A DNA stretch of 19,674 nt, taken from contig NZ_JAKIUR010000051.1 in the NCBI RefSeq assembly GCF_021647475.1, forward strand, positions 1 through 19,674, read 5' to 3'. A program made the position numbers and the translations under genes. Under the pieces are notes generated by a model. It saw only the letters and a list, made by a program, of their open reading frames with translations, was not told the origin of the DNA and did no database searches. The DNA comes from Lutibacter sp. GTDB lineage: Bacteria > Bacteroidota > Bacteroidia > Flavobacteriales > Flavobacteriaceae. This document shows positions 7,796-15,844 of the stretch, in pieces; within the stretch, counting starts at the first letter, position 1, and every line of letters starts with the position of its first letter.

Positions 7796-8908
7796 ATGAA
7801 AATAGGCATATTAAATGAAACTCAAAAAGGAGAAAAACGAGTTTCAATTTCTCCTACTATTTCAAAACAGCTTATAGATAAAGGATTTGAAGTTATTGTA
7901 GAAGAAGATGCAGGTCATGCTTCTTCCTTTAAAAATTCAGATTACACTAAAGCTGGAGCTATTGTTGAAAAACGAGGTGTCGTATTTAAAGAAGCTGATA
8001 TTTTAGTGAAAATTAATCCTTTTACTGAAGAAGATTTAAAATTAGTGGATAAACGCCATATTTTAATGAGTCAGTTATTCCATAAATCACACCCTGAACT
8101 AATTGAAGCAATTGCTGCAAAAGGTGCAACGGCTTTTTCTATGGATGCAATTCCTAGAATTTCAAGAGCTCAGGATATGGATATTTTAAGTTCTCAAAGT
8201 AACTTAGCTGGTTATAAAGCAGTTATTTTAGGAGCTTATGAAATGACAAAAATCTTCCCATTAATGATGACTGCGGCTGGTACAATTACACCCTCAAGAG
8301 TTTTAATTTACGGCGTTGGAGTTGCTGGTTTACAGGCAATTGCAACAGCAAAACGTTTAGGTGCTGTAGTTGAAGCAACGGATATTAGATTAGAAACTAA
8401 AGAACAAACTGAATCTTTAGGTGCTAAATTTATTTCGGTAGATAATACTGGTGAAAAATCTGAAGGTGGTTATGCTAAAGAAGCTTCAGAAGATTATGTA
8501 CGCAGACAAAAAGAAGCGGTTAATACATCATTATTTAAAGCTGATTTAGTAATTACAACTGCAATGATACCTGGAAGAAGATCTCCTGTTTTAATTACTA
8601 AAGAACAAGTAGAACAAATGAAAAACGGAGCAGTTATTATTGATTTAGCTGCAGCTCAAGGAGGAAATTGTGAGTTAAGTAAATTTAATAAAACGGTTAT
8701 TGAACATGGCGTAAAAATTATTGGAACTTCTATTTCACCAGAAAGTGTATCTACCAATGCAAGTGATTTATATGCTAAAAATATGTATAATTTTATTATG
8801 CATTTAACCGATGAAACCAAATTTAAATGGGAGTTAGACGAAGAAATAACAGATAAAACTTTAATTGTAAAAAATGGTTTAATAAGACAAAACGGAAATA
8901 CTAAATAA
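7796..8908 (+). CDS. pntAA: NAD(P) transhydrogenase subunit alpha part 1 (PntAA, domain I)
   Basis: A 370-residue soluble NAD(H)-binding subunit of the proton-translocating Re/Si-specific transhydrogenase. It has the alanine dehydrogenase/PNT fold throughout: an N-terminal ETQKGEKRVSISP segment (8-20), RISRAQDMDILSSQSN (121-136) that contacts the nucleotide and domain III, the Rossmann motif GVGVAG (173-178) with the acidic residue in EATDIR, and DLAAAQGGNCE (283-293). The protein ends before any membrane helix, as in the three-subunit form of the enzyme; E. coli PntA is fused to the next part. It takes hydride from NADH and passes it to NADP bound on PntB. It is the first gene of a three-gene operon, two nucleotides before pntAB. 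Confidence 0.96.
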   Translation: MKIGILNETQKGEKRVSISPTISKQLIDKGFEVIVEEDAGHASSFKNSDYTKAGAIVEKRGVVFKEADILVKINPFTEEDLKLVDKRHILMSQLFHKSHPELIEAIAAKGATAFSMDAIPRISRAQDMDILSSQSNLAGYKAVILGAYEMTKIFPLMMTAAGTITPSRVLIYGVGVAGLQAIATAKRLGAVVEATDIRLETKEQTESLGAKFISVDNTGEKSEGGYAKEASEDYVRRQKEAVNTSLFKADLVITTAMIPGRRSPVLITKEQVEQMKNGAVIIDLAAAQGGNCELSKFNKTVIEHGVKIIGTSISPESVSTNASDLYAKNMYNFIMHLTDETKFKWELDEEITDKTLIVKNGLIRQNGNTK

Positions 8909-8910
8909 TT

Positions 8911-9219
8911 ATGACAGAATTTATAGATTTTATAAGTAGCAACCTCCAAATGATATACATTGTTATATTGATGATTTTTGTAGGTGTAGAAGTAATTGGT
9001 CACGTACCAGCAGTATTACATACCCCATTAATGTCTGGTGCAAATGCCATTCATGGAGTTATTATTATTGGGGCAATATTGGTAATGATTGATGCTGATC
9101 CTGATAATATTTTATCTATTTCATTGGGTTTTGTAGCAGTATTATTAGGAACTTTAAACGTGGTTGGTGGATTTGTTGTTACCGATCGCATGTTAGAAAT
9201 GTTTAAAAAGAAAAAATAA
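8911..9219 (+). CDS. pntAB: NAD(P) transhydrogenase subunit alpha part 2 (PntAB, membrane domain)
   Basis: A 102-residue membrane subunit with about three hydrophobic helices. The strongly conserved family segment GHVPAVLHTPLMSGANAIHG lies at residues 30-49. It corresponds to the C-terminal membrane part of E. coli PntA and, with the membrane half of PntB, forms the proton channel (domain II). The protein ends in a lysine-rich cytoplasmic tail. Its stop codon overlaps the pntB start by one base (TAATG), consistent with translational coupling and equal stoichiometry. Confidence 0.95.
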   Translation: MTEFIDFISSNLQMIYIVILMIFVGVEVIGHVPAVLHTPLMSGANAIHGVIIIGAILVMIDADPDNILSISLGFVAVLLGTLNVVGGFVVTDRMLEMFKKKK

Positions 9220-10610
9220 TGGAATACACATTTAGTCTCGAATTTATTTATTTAATAGCCTCTATTACTTACATCCTAGGTCTAAAAATGTTAGGTCATC
9301 CTGAAACTGCTCGTAGAGGAAATTTAATAGCAGCAGCTGGTATGATTTTAGCAATTTTTGGAACTTTATTTTTATACCAAGGAGATGAAGTGCCTAATAA
9401 AATATATATACTAATTGCAATTGCAATTGTAATAGGAACTATTGCAGGATGGCTTATTGCCAAAAAAGTAGATATGACCAAAATGCCTGAATTAGTTTCA
9501 TTATTTAACGGTATGGGTGGAGCAAGTGCTGCTTTAATTGGCTTAATTGAATTTCATCATTACGTTGGTAATCAATTATATATAGCAACAATTATTGCAG
9601 GAATGGTAATTGGTAGTGTTTCATTTGCAGGTAGTATGATTGCATTAGGAAAATTAAACGGAACTTTTAAAAAACCTATCCGTTTGCCAAAATACAATTT
9701 GTTAAATAATTTAGTATTTCTTGCTATTATTGCTTTTGGTATTTTTATGGTAGTTAGCGGAACTTCAAGCCAATTATTTCTATATTTATTATTTTTCTCA
9801 GCATTAGCTTATGGAATTTTATTAGTTATTCCAATTGGTGGAGCTGATATGCCTGTAGTTATTTCATTATTAAACTCTTTTACAGGTTTAGCTGCAGCTT
9901 TTGCAGGTTTCCTATATGGAAATAAGGTAATGTTAACAGGAGGTATTTTAGTAGGCTCTGCAGGAACCATTTTAACATTTGCCATGTGTAACGCCATGAA
10001 TCGTTCTTTATCAAATGTAATTTTTGGAGCATTTGGAAGTAGTTCTGGTGATGAAGCTGAAGGACATGAAATAACAGGAAGTATTAAAAAAGCAACAGTT
10101 AGTGATGTTGCCATTTTAATGAATTATTCTCAAAAAGTGATTATTGTCCCTGGATATGGATTAGCTGTAGCTCAAGCACAACATGTAATTCACGAATTAG
10201 AGCAATTGCTAGACAGCAAAGGAATTGATGTAAAATATGCTATACATCCAGTTGCTGGTCGTATGCCTGGTCATATGAATGTTTTATTAGCTGAAACCAA
10301 TGTTGAATACGATAAGTTAGCAGAAATGGATGATGTAAATCCGGAATTTGCTAATACTGATGTTGTATTTGTAGTTGGTGCTAATGATGTTGTTAATCCT
10401 GCTGCTCATAACGATCCATCAAGTCCAATTTACGGTATGCCAATTTTAGAGGTAGAAAATGCTAAGCATATTATTGTTAATAAGCGAAGTATGAAACCAG
10501 GTTATGCAGGAATTGAAAATGAATTATTCTACAATCAAAAAACTTCCATGCTATTTGGTGATGCTAAAGATATTTTAACAAAATTAGTTAGCGAACTTAA
10601 GAGTATGTAA
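9219..10610 (+). CDS. pntB: NAD(P) transhydrogenase subunit beta (PntB)
   Basis: A 463-residue subunit with a polytopic membrane half (about residues 1-270, including MPELVSLFNGMGGASAALIG and MPVVISLLNSFTGLAAAFAG segments typical of the family) followed by the NADP(H)-binding domain III. Domain III motifs are GYGLAVAQAQ (312-321), HPVAGRMPGHMNVLLAE (343-359), VVGANDVVNP (385-394), and KRSMKPGYAG near the C-terminus. The length matches E. coli PntB (462). The complex uses the proton gradient to drive NADH + NADP+ to NAD+ + NADPH, or the reverse. It is the last gene of the operon, with a strong terminator 21 nt downstream. Confidence 0.97.
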   Translation: MEYTFSLEFIYLIASITYILGLKMLGHPETARRGNLIAAAGMILAIFGTLFLYQGDEVPNKIYILIAIAIVIGTIAGWLIAKKVDMTKMPELVSLFNGMGGASAALIGLIEFHHYVGNQLYIATIIAGMVIGSVSFAGSMIALGKLNGTFKKPIRLPKYNLLNNLVFLAIIAFGIFMVVSGTSSQLFLYLLFFSALAYGILLVIPIGGADMPVVISLLNSFTGLAAAFAGFLYGNKVMLTGGILVGSAGTILTFAMCNAMNRSLSNVIFGAFGSSSGDEAEGHEITGSIKKATVSDVAILMNYSQKVIIVPGYGLAVAQAQHVIHELEQLLDSKGIDVKYAIHPVAGRMPGHMNVLLAETNVEYDKLAEMDDVNPEFANTDVVFVVGANDVVNPAAHNDPSSPIYGMPILEVENAKHIIVNKRSMKPGYAGIENELFYNQKTSMLFGDAKDILTKLVSELKSM

Positions 10611-10631
10611 ATTTCTTATTTTCAAACATTT

Positions 10632-10668
10632 AAAGAGAGTGAAAATATAATTCACTCTCTTTTTTTTT
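10632..10668 (+). terminator. Rho-independent terminator of the pnt operon
   Basis: Perfect 12-bp inverted repeat AAAGAGAGTGAA (10632-10643) and TTCACTCTCTTT (10651-10662) with a 7-nt loop, continuing into an uninterrupted T run to 10668. It lies 21 nt after the pntB stop. Confidence 0.92.
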
Positions 10669-10683
10669 AGATTTGTTTTTTTG

Positions 10684-10691
10684 TAATTTTG
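10684..10691 (+). promoter_or_regulatory. Promoter -7 element of the 10712 gene
   Basis: TAATTTTG fits TAnnTTTG, lies just after the pnt terminator and 20 nt before the ATG at 10712. The upstream region is T-rich without a clear -33 box. Confidence 0.5.
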
Positions 10692-10711
10692 CAAACTACT
10701 AAATAAAAAAT

Positions 10712-12166
10712 ATGCCTGTAAAATTAAAAGGAGATAAAGAAATTGGTAAAGTACTTACCATAAAGCAAAAAGCTTTACAAATTAACTTAAATAAAAATAT
10801 TTACGGAACATTTGCTGAAATAGGTGCAGGACAAGAAACTGTTCGAAACTTTTTTAGAGCTGGTGGTGCTTCAGGTACCATTGCAAAAGCAATGAGTGCT
10901 TATGATAAAGATTTCTCAGATGCTATTTATGGTGAAGAAGATGATAAACGCTATGTAACCGAATCTCGTCTAAAAAAAATGTTGCTTCATGAAATTGATT
11001 TAATGGAAGATAGGCTTATCCGTAAAAAAAATCCAAATCGCTTATTTTTTTCCTATGCTAATACCGTAGCTACCATAGATTTTTCTAAAAAATTTAAAGG
11101 ACATGGTTGGGTTGGAATTAAATTTCAATTAGATCCTTTAGAAGATTATAATGAAATAATTCTTCATATCAGATTTAGAGAAACAAACTCCACTTTACAA
11201 CAAGAAACCCTTGGTAAACTTGGCGTAAACCTTATTTATGGAGGTTATTATTTACATGATAATCCAAAAGAAATTGTAAAATCACTATATGATAATATTG
11301 AAAGTGATCAAATTGAAATTGATATGATTAATTTTTCTGGAGCTCGATTTATGTATGTAGATAATAGACTAATGAGTTTACAATTAGTTAAAAATGGTAT
11401 GACAGATGCGGTGATGTTTGATTCAAATGGGAGAAACTTATTACCTGCACAAGAACTTTACAAAAAAAATATCCTAGCACTTAGAGGAAGTTTTAGACCG
11501 GTAACTCTAGTTAATATGGATATTTATGAAAAATCAAAAGCTTTATTTTTACAAGAAAAAAAGGTTGATGAAGCTAATACTAAAGTTATTTTTGAAATTA
11601 CACTCGCAAACCTCCGTTCAGAAGGTGAAATAAATGAAAGAGATTTTTTAGACCGTGCTGAGTTACTTTGTTCACTTGGTAAAACAGTTATGATTACCAA
11701 TTTTCAAAAGTATTTTAAATTAGTTGAATATTTTTCTCAATTTACAAAAGCCAGAATGGGGTTGGCAATGGGAGTTTACAATCTTATTCAAATATTTGAT
11801 GAAAAATATTATCGTGAAATGAGTGGTGGAATTTTAGAAGCCTTTGGAAAATTATTTCATAAAGATTTAAAAATTTATTTATATCCTTTAAAAGATCACA
11901 AATCAGGACAAGTTCAAACCAGTGAAAATTTAAAAGTACATCCTAGAGTAAAAGAGTTATATAAATACTTTAAGTATAATGGGAAAATGATTGATATTAA
12001 AAACTATAATCCTAATATTTTAGACATTTTATCACGTAAAGTGTTTTCAATGATTGCTGAAGGTGAGGAAGGATGGGAAAAAATGTTACCAAATGGAATA
12101 GCCGACACCATTAAAGACCAAAAGCTTTTTGGATATTCAAAAAGAAATTTTAAAAAAATTAAATAA
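10712..12166 (+). CDS. Conserved cytosolic protein of unknown function (484 aa)
   Basis: A 484-residue protein without signal peptide or hydrophobic helix, so probably soluble and cytosolic. It starts PVKLKGDKEIGKVLTIKQKA, then the segments FAEIGAGQE (34-42) and RAGGASGTIAKAMSAYD (49-65), and later IEIDMINFSGARF, VDNRLMSLQLV and EGEINERDFLDRAELL. I recognise this as a widespread bacterial family of about 480 residues. From memory, homologues carry inconsistent database names, including 'TonB-dependent receptor', which the sequence does not support because there is no signal peptide, plug or barrel. The glycine/alanine-rich early segment could bind a ligand, but I cannot name one. It is a single gene with its own promoter, between the pnt terminator and the sigma-factor operon. 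Confidence 0.85.
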   Translation: MPVKLKGDKEIGKVLTIKQKALQINLNKNIYGTFAEIGAGQETVRNFFRAGGASGTIAKAMSAYDKDFSDAIYGEEDDKRYVTESRLKKMLLHEIDLMEDRLIRKKNPNRLFFSYANTVATIDFSKKFKGHGWVGIKFQLDPLEDYNEIILHIRFRETNSTLQQETLGKLGVNLIYGGYYLHDNPKEIVKSLYDNIESDQIEIDMINFSGARFMYVDNRLMSLQLVKNGMTDAVMFDSNGRNLLPAQELYKKNILALRGSFRPVTLVNMDIYEKSKALFLQEKKVDEANTKVIFEITLANLRSEGEINERDFLDRAELLCSLGKTVMITNFQKYFKLVEYFSQFTKARMGLAMGVYNLIQIFDEKYYREMSGGILEAFGKLFHKDLKIYLYPLKDHKSGQVQTSENLKVHPRVKELYKYFKYNGKMIDIKNYNPNILDILSRKVFSMIAEGEEGWEKMLPNGIADTIKDQKLFGYSKRNFKKIK

Positions 12167-12224
12167 TTTTTTTTTATCATTAAACCTTTTTTAAATTTAT
12201 CCGTCTAATAACTAAAATCAACCT

Positions 12225-12767
12225 GTGACAGACGAAAAATTATTAGTTGCTCAATTAAAACAAGCTGACACCCAAGAACAAGCCTTTAGAAATTTAATGG
12301 GTTTATACAAAGAACGTTTGTATTGGCATATCCGTAAAATTGTTTTATCTCATGATGATGCTGATGATGTTTTACAAAATACTTTTATTAAAGTCTTCAA
12401 AAACATTCATTCTTTTAACGAAAAAAGTAAACTCTACTCTTGGATGTATAGAATTGCGACTAATGAATCCATAACTTTTATTAATAAAAAAGCAAATAAG
12501 CAAAATGTGGATATAAGTGAATTGCAATATAAAATGGCTGAAAGTTTAGAAGATGATTCTTTTTATACAGGTGATGAAATTCAATTGATGCTACAAAAAG
12601 CAATAGTAACTTTACCGCAAAAACAACAATTAGTTTTTAATATGAAATACTTTGAAGAAATGAAATATACTGAAATATCAGAAATATTAGAAACTTCAGT
12701 TGGTGCGTTAAAAGCATCCTATCATCATGCAGTAAAAAAAATTGAAAACTATATAAAAACCAATTAA
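12225..12767 (+). CDS. ECF-type RNA polymerase sigma factor
   Basis: A 180-residue sigma-70 family protein with only regions 2 and 4, as in extracytoplasmic-function sigma factors. Region 2 spans about 20-90, including the core-binding DDADDVLQNTFIKVFKNI and the promoter-melting/-10 part LYSWMYRIATNESITFIN. Region 4 (about 120-178) contains LPQKQQLVFNMKYFEEMKY and the helix-turn-helix TEISEILETSVGALKASYHH. The frame opens with GTG at 12225; no in-frame ATG gives a complete region 2. It is followed after 32 nt by a probable anti-sigma membrane protein and then a secreted sensor-like protein, the usual layout of a self-contained ECF module. TAAATTTA at 12192-12199 is one base off the housekeeping -7 consensus. 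Confidence 0.93.
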   Translation: MTDEKLLVAQLKQADTQEQAFRNLMGLYKERLYWHIRKIVLSHDDADDVLQNTFIKVFKNIHSFNEKSKLYSWMYRIATNESITFINKKANKQNVDISELQYKMAESLEDDSFYTGDEIQLMLQKAIVTLPQKQQLVFNMKYFEEMKYTEISEILETSVGALKASYHHAVKKIENYIKTN

Positions 12768-12799
12768 ACCATGTACCTATTATTCAGTCTTATAATTAA

Positions 12800-13411
12800 A
12801 TGAAAAAAGAAAATAGACATAGTAATTTTAAATTATCAAAAAATTCAGTAAAAGCTACTGGGTTTAAGATTCCTGTGGATTATTTTAAAACTATTGAAGG
12901 CGAAGTAATCTCTAAATTAGCAACTGAAAAATTCACTAAAAAACATAATTTTGCAAATCCTCACGGTTATTTTAATTCGTTAGAAAACATTGTAATAACT
13001 AAGTTAAAAGCAGAATCAATCCAAAAAAATAAAACAGATGAAATTCCTAGTAATTATTTTGATGAAATTGAAAATAAAATAATTAATAAGCTTCAATCTG
13101 AAAAGAAATCTAAAGTAATTTCATTAAAAAGAATTACAAAAATTATTGCACCTATTGCAATTGCAGCTTCACTCCTATTATTGGTCTATTTAAACTCAAC
13201 ATCAAAACCTGTTACAATGGATGCTCTTTCAACATCTTCTATTGAAAATTATTTTGAAAATGACCAAAATAATGTTGATATTTTAAGCATTGCAGCACTT
13301 TATACGGTAGATGAATTAAATAAAGAATCTTTTGATACCAACATTACAAATGCCGAAGTTGAAAACTATTTATCAGAAGAAGACTTGGAAGAAATTATCT
13401 ATGAAAATTAA
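12800..13411 (+). CDS. Single-pass membrane protein with three N-terminal repeats, probable anti-sigma factor
   Basis: A 203-residue protein with one hydrophobic helix at about 113-131 preceded by basic residues, suggesting a cytoplasmic N-terminus and a periplasmic C-terminus. The N-terminal 100 residues contain three copies of a motif P-x2-YF-x2-(I/L)E-x3-I-x-KL-x2-E: about 21-43 (KIPVDYFKTIEGEVISKLAT), 51-72 (NPHGYFNSLENIVITKLKAE) and 81-101 (IPSNYFDEIENKIINKLQSE), with a period near 30. The periplasmic part is acidic and ends LSEEDLEEIIYEN. No zinc-finger anti-sigma motif (HxxxCxxC) is seen. The position directly after an ECF sigma factor and the topology suggest that the repeats could hold the sigma factor at the membrane, but that is inference. 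The gene is 15 nt before the next one. Confidence 0.8.
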   Translation: MKKENRHSNFKLSKNSVKATGFKIPVDYFKTIEGEVISKLATEKFTKKHNFANPHGYFNSLENIVITKLKAESIQKNKTDEIPSNYFDEIENKIINKLQSEKKSKVISLKRITKIIAPIAIAASLLLLVYLNSTSKPVTMDALSTSSIENYFENDQNNVDILSIAALYTVDELNKESFDTNITNAEVENYLSEEDLEEIIYEN

Positions 13412-13426
13412 TAAAATTTACTAAAA

Positions 13427-13882
13427 ATGAAAAAAATTATTACTTTGTTTATGCTTTTTGTACTTAGCATTAATTTGCTTCAAGCACAACAACTACAACG
13501 ACAACGCATAAAAGCATTAAAAACATCTTACATTACTGATGCATTAAATTTATCTCCAAAAGAAGCAGAGCAATTTTGGCCAGTTTATAATTTATATACT
13601 TATAAAATTAAAAAATTAAAAATTGATTCAGAATTAAAAATTCAACGGCAAATACGTTTAGCTGGTGGAATTGATTATATTTCAGAAGAACAAGCAAAAA
13701 ATTTAATTTCAAATTCTTTAAAAAATGAGCAGAAAGTCACCAACGCTAAAATTAGCATGGTTAAAGAATTGTCTTCTATTATTTCGGCTAAAAAAATAAT
13801 ATTATTAAAAAAAGCAGAACGTAATTTTAATCGTAGAATGTTGCAAGAATTAGGCAAAAGACGTAGAATGCAAGGACAATAA
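13427..13882 (+). CDS. Small secreted Spy/CpxP-like protein, 'sensor of ECF sigma factor' type
   Basis: A 151-residue protein with a clear signal peptide (KK, hydrophobic ITLFMLFVLSINLL, cleavage likely after LQA near residue 20). The mature part is helical and very basic. It includes the sequence DALNLSPKEAEQFWPVYNLY, recalling the LTxxQ/LSPEEA start of Spy/CpxP-like periplasmic proteins, and ends with a run of Arg and Lys (KRRRMQGQ). Flavobacterial proteins of this size and position are commonly described as sensors of the adjacent ECF sigma factor. It probably works with the membrane protein encoded just upstream in monitoring envelope state; no binding partner is shown by sequence. Confidence 0.8.
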   Translation: MKKIITLFMLFVLSINLLQAQQLQRQRIKALKTSYITDALNLSPKEAEQFWPVYNLYTYKIKKLKIDSELKIQRQIRLAGGIDYISEEQAKNLISNSLKNEQKVTNAKISMVKELSSIISAKKIILLKKAERNFNRRMLQELGKRRRMQGQ

Positions 13883-13920
13883 ATAGATAGGCTAAAAATA
13901 GAATATTTCGTCAACTTAAA

Positions 13921-14010
13921 CCTACCAGCAGCAGGCAGGCTTGTTTCAGGTTCTCATAACCATTGATAATCAGCCAGATGAGATTCTGAAATAAATTCAG
14001 AATGACGGTT
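13921..14010. repeat. Hairpin-bearing intergenic element, probable dispersed repeat and bidirectional terminator
   Basis: This stretch between two convergent genes is less AT-rich than its surroundings. It begins with an imperfect inverted repeat (CCTACC and GGCAGG around AGCAGCA) and ends with a perfect 8-bp hairpin, ATTCTGAA (13983-13990) and TTCAGAAT (13996-14003), followed by GACGG and seven T. The sequence resembles short intergenic elements I remember as abundant in flavobacterial genomes. Only one copy lies in this window, so repetition is inferred. It could terminate both flanking transcripts. Confidence 0.45.
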
Positions 14011-14040
14011 TTTTTAAAGACTTTTTAGACAGCTTCTTTT

Positions 14041-15666
14041 TTAAGCGTACATTTTAGCTCTTAATTCTTTTATTTTTGGATTTGCTAAATATTCATCAAA
14101 AGTGGTAAACCTATCAATTACTCCATTAGGTGTAATTTCAATAATTCTGTTGGCAACCGTTTGTGCAAAAGCGTGATCATGTGTTGAAAAAATTACCGTT
14201 CCTTTAAAGTTTTTTAACGAATTATTAAAAGCCTGAATGGACTCTAAATCCAAATGATTTGTAGGTTCATCTAACTTTAATACATTTGCTCTCATCATCA
14301 TCATTCTAGATAACATACATCTTACTTTTTCACCTCCTGAAAGTACATTACACTTTTTTAAAGCTTCTTCTCCACTAAAAATCATTTTACCTAAAAATCC
14401 ACGCAAATAAACTTCTTCACGTTCTTCCTCCGTTTTAGCGTATTGACGTAACCAATCAACCAGATTTAAATTTGAATTTGTAAAAAAGCTAGAATTATCT
14501 AATGGCAAATAAGATTGTGTAGTAGTAACTCCCCAGCTAAATTTGCCTTCATCAGCCTTATCCTTTCCATTTAAAACTTCGTAAAATGCTGTAACAGCCT
14601 TAGAATTTCTAGAAAGTAAAACTACTTTATCTCCTCTATTTAAATTAAAGTGAATGTTTTTAAACAACACTTCATCGCCTACTTTTTTAGATAAGCCTTC
14701 AACGTTTAAAATTTGATCTCCAGCAACACGATCTCTTTCAAAAATAATGGCAGGATATCTTCTACTTGATGGTTTAATTTCATTTACATTCAATCGTTCT
14801 ATCATTTTTTTTCTTGAAGTTGCTTGTTTAGATTTGGCAACATTGGCAGAAAAACGTCTAATAAATTCTTCTAATTCTTTCTTTTTATCTTCAGCTTTTT
14901 TGTTTTGCTGAGCTCTTTGTTTGGCTGCTAACTGACTAGATTCATACCAAAATGAATAATTACCAGAATAATGGTTTATTTTTCCAAAATCGATATCTGA
15001 AATATGAGTACAAACTGCATCTAAAAAGTGACGGTCATGCGAAACAACAATTACCGTATTATCATAATTTGCAAGAAAATTTTCTAACCAACCAATGGTT
15101 TCAAAATCTAAATCATTGGTTGGTTCATCCATAATTAACACATCCGGATTTCCAAATAAAGCCTGAGCCAATAAAACTCGAACTTTAGTTTTACCATCTA
15201 ATTCACTCATCAAATTATAGTGCATTTCTTCTTTAATTCCTAAATTTGATAATAACGTGGCTGCATTACTTTCGGCATTCCAACCATTCATTTCTTCAAA
15301 TTCAACGCCTAATTCTCCTGCTTTAACACCATCTTCTTCTGAGAAATCTTCTTTTGCATAAATGGCATCCATTTCCTTTTTTAAATTGTACAATTCTTTA
15401 TTTCCCATCAGTACAGTATCTAATATTGGGAATTCATCAAAAGCAAAGTGATCTTGAGATAAAACAGACATTCTTTTGCCTTTATCTAAATGAACCTGAC
15501 CAGAAGTAGGTTCTATTTCTCTTGATATTATTTTTAAAAAAGTTGATTTTCCAGAGCCATTGGCACCAATAATTCCGTAACAATTACCAATAGTAAATTT
15601 GGTATTAACATCATCAAACAAAACTCGTTTTCCAAATTGAACTGATAAATTTGATACTGATAGCAT
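14041..15666 (-). CDS. YbiT-like ABC-F ATPase with a degenerate second nucleotide-binding site
   Basis: A 541-residue soluble protein with two ABC ATPase domains and no membrane helix; in length and order it matches E. coli YbiT. ABC-F proteins act on ribosomes. Domain 1 has Walker A GANGSGKST (34-42), an altered signature MSELDGKTK (153-161), Walker B VLIMDEP (E181) and switch H210. The interdomain linker (about 240-310) is charged and contains the family motif SKQATSRKKMIERL. Domain 2 keeps a good signature LSGGEK (442-447), Walker B KLDEP (E467) and H496, but Walker A is LSRNSKAVTA (351-360), with no GxxGxGK and with valine at the lysine position. The Walker A1/signature 2 site is therefore intact and the other is not. 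It is a single gene, convergent with the sigma operon, with a promoter at 15704-15711. Confidence 0.93.
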   Translation of the reverse strand: MLSVSNLSVQFGKRVLFDDVNTKFTIGNCYGIIGANGSGKSTFLKIISREIEPTSGQVHLDKGKRMSVLSQDHFAFDEFPILDTVLMGNKELYNLKKEMDAIYAKEDFSEEDGVKAGELGVEFEEMNGWNAESNAATLLSNLGIKEEMHYNLMSELDGKTKVRVLLAQALFGNPDVLIMDEPTNDLDFETIGWLENFLANYDNTVIVVSHDRHFLDAVCTHISDIDFGKINHYSGNYSFWYESSQLAAKQRAQQNKKAEDKKKELEEFIRRFSANVAKSKQATSRKKMIERLNVNEIKPSSRRYPAIIFERDRVAGDQILNVEGLSKKVGDEVLFKNIHFNLNRGDKVVLLSRNSKAVTAFYEVLNGKDKADEGKFSWGVTTTQSYLPLDNSSFFTNSNLNLVDWLRQYAKTEEEREEVYLRGFLGKMIFSGEEALKKCNVLSGGEKVRCMLSRMMMMRANVLKLDEPTNHLDLESIQAFNNSLKNFKGTVIFSTHDHAFAQTVANRIIEITPNGVIDRFTTFDEYLANPKIKELRAKMYA

Positions 15667-15703
15667 ATTATTTATTATTTGTATGTTTTTTTTAAAAGTT
15701 TTG

Positions 15704-15711
15704 CAAAAGTA
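15704..15711 (-). promoter_or_regulatory. Promoter -7 element of the ABC-F gene
   Basis: TACTTTTG on the minus strand fits TAnnTTTG and lies 37 nt upstream of the ATG at 15666. Confidence 0.5.
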
Positions 15712-15819
15712 AACATTTTAATGAATTTTAAATCATTTAATTAAATGTTAATTATTTACACATTCTAAAACCTTTTTTTTATTAACATCTATTTAACAAA
15801 ATGCCTATGAACAAGTGTG

Positions 15820-15827
15820 TATTTTTG
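15820..15827 (+). promoter_or_regulatory. Promoter -7 element of the lipoprotein gene
   Basis: TATTTTTG fits TAnnTTTG and lies 17 nt before the ATG at 15845. No clear -33 box is seen. Confidence 0.45.
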
Positions 15828-15844
15828 TTCTAATTCAAATGTAA

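Noticed and set aside
8656..9003. Open frame of 115 codons on the minus strand
   Set aside because: Antisense to pntAA and pntAB; no homology or start signal.
9809..10114. Open frame of 101 codons on the minus strand
   Set aside because: Antisense to conserved pntB sequence; no recognisable domain.
10712..12166. TonB-dependent receptor label for this protein
   Set aside because: There is no signal peptide, plug domain or beta-barrel pattern, and 484 residues is too short for that family.
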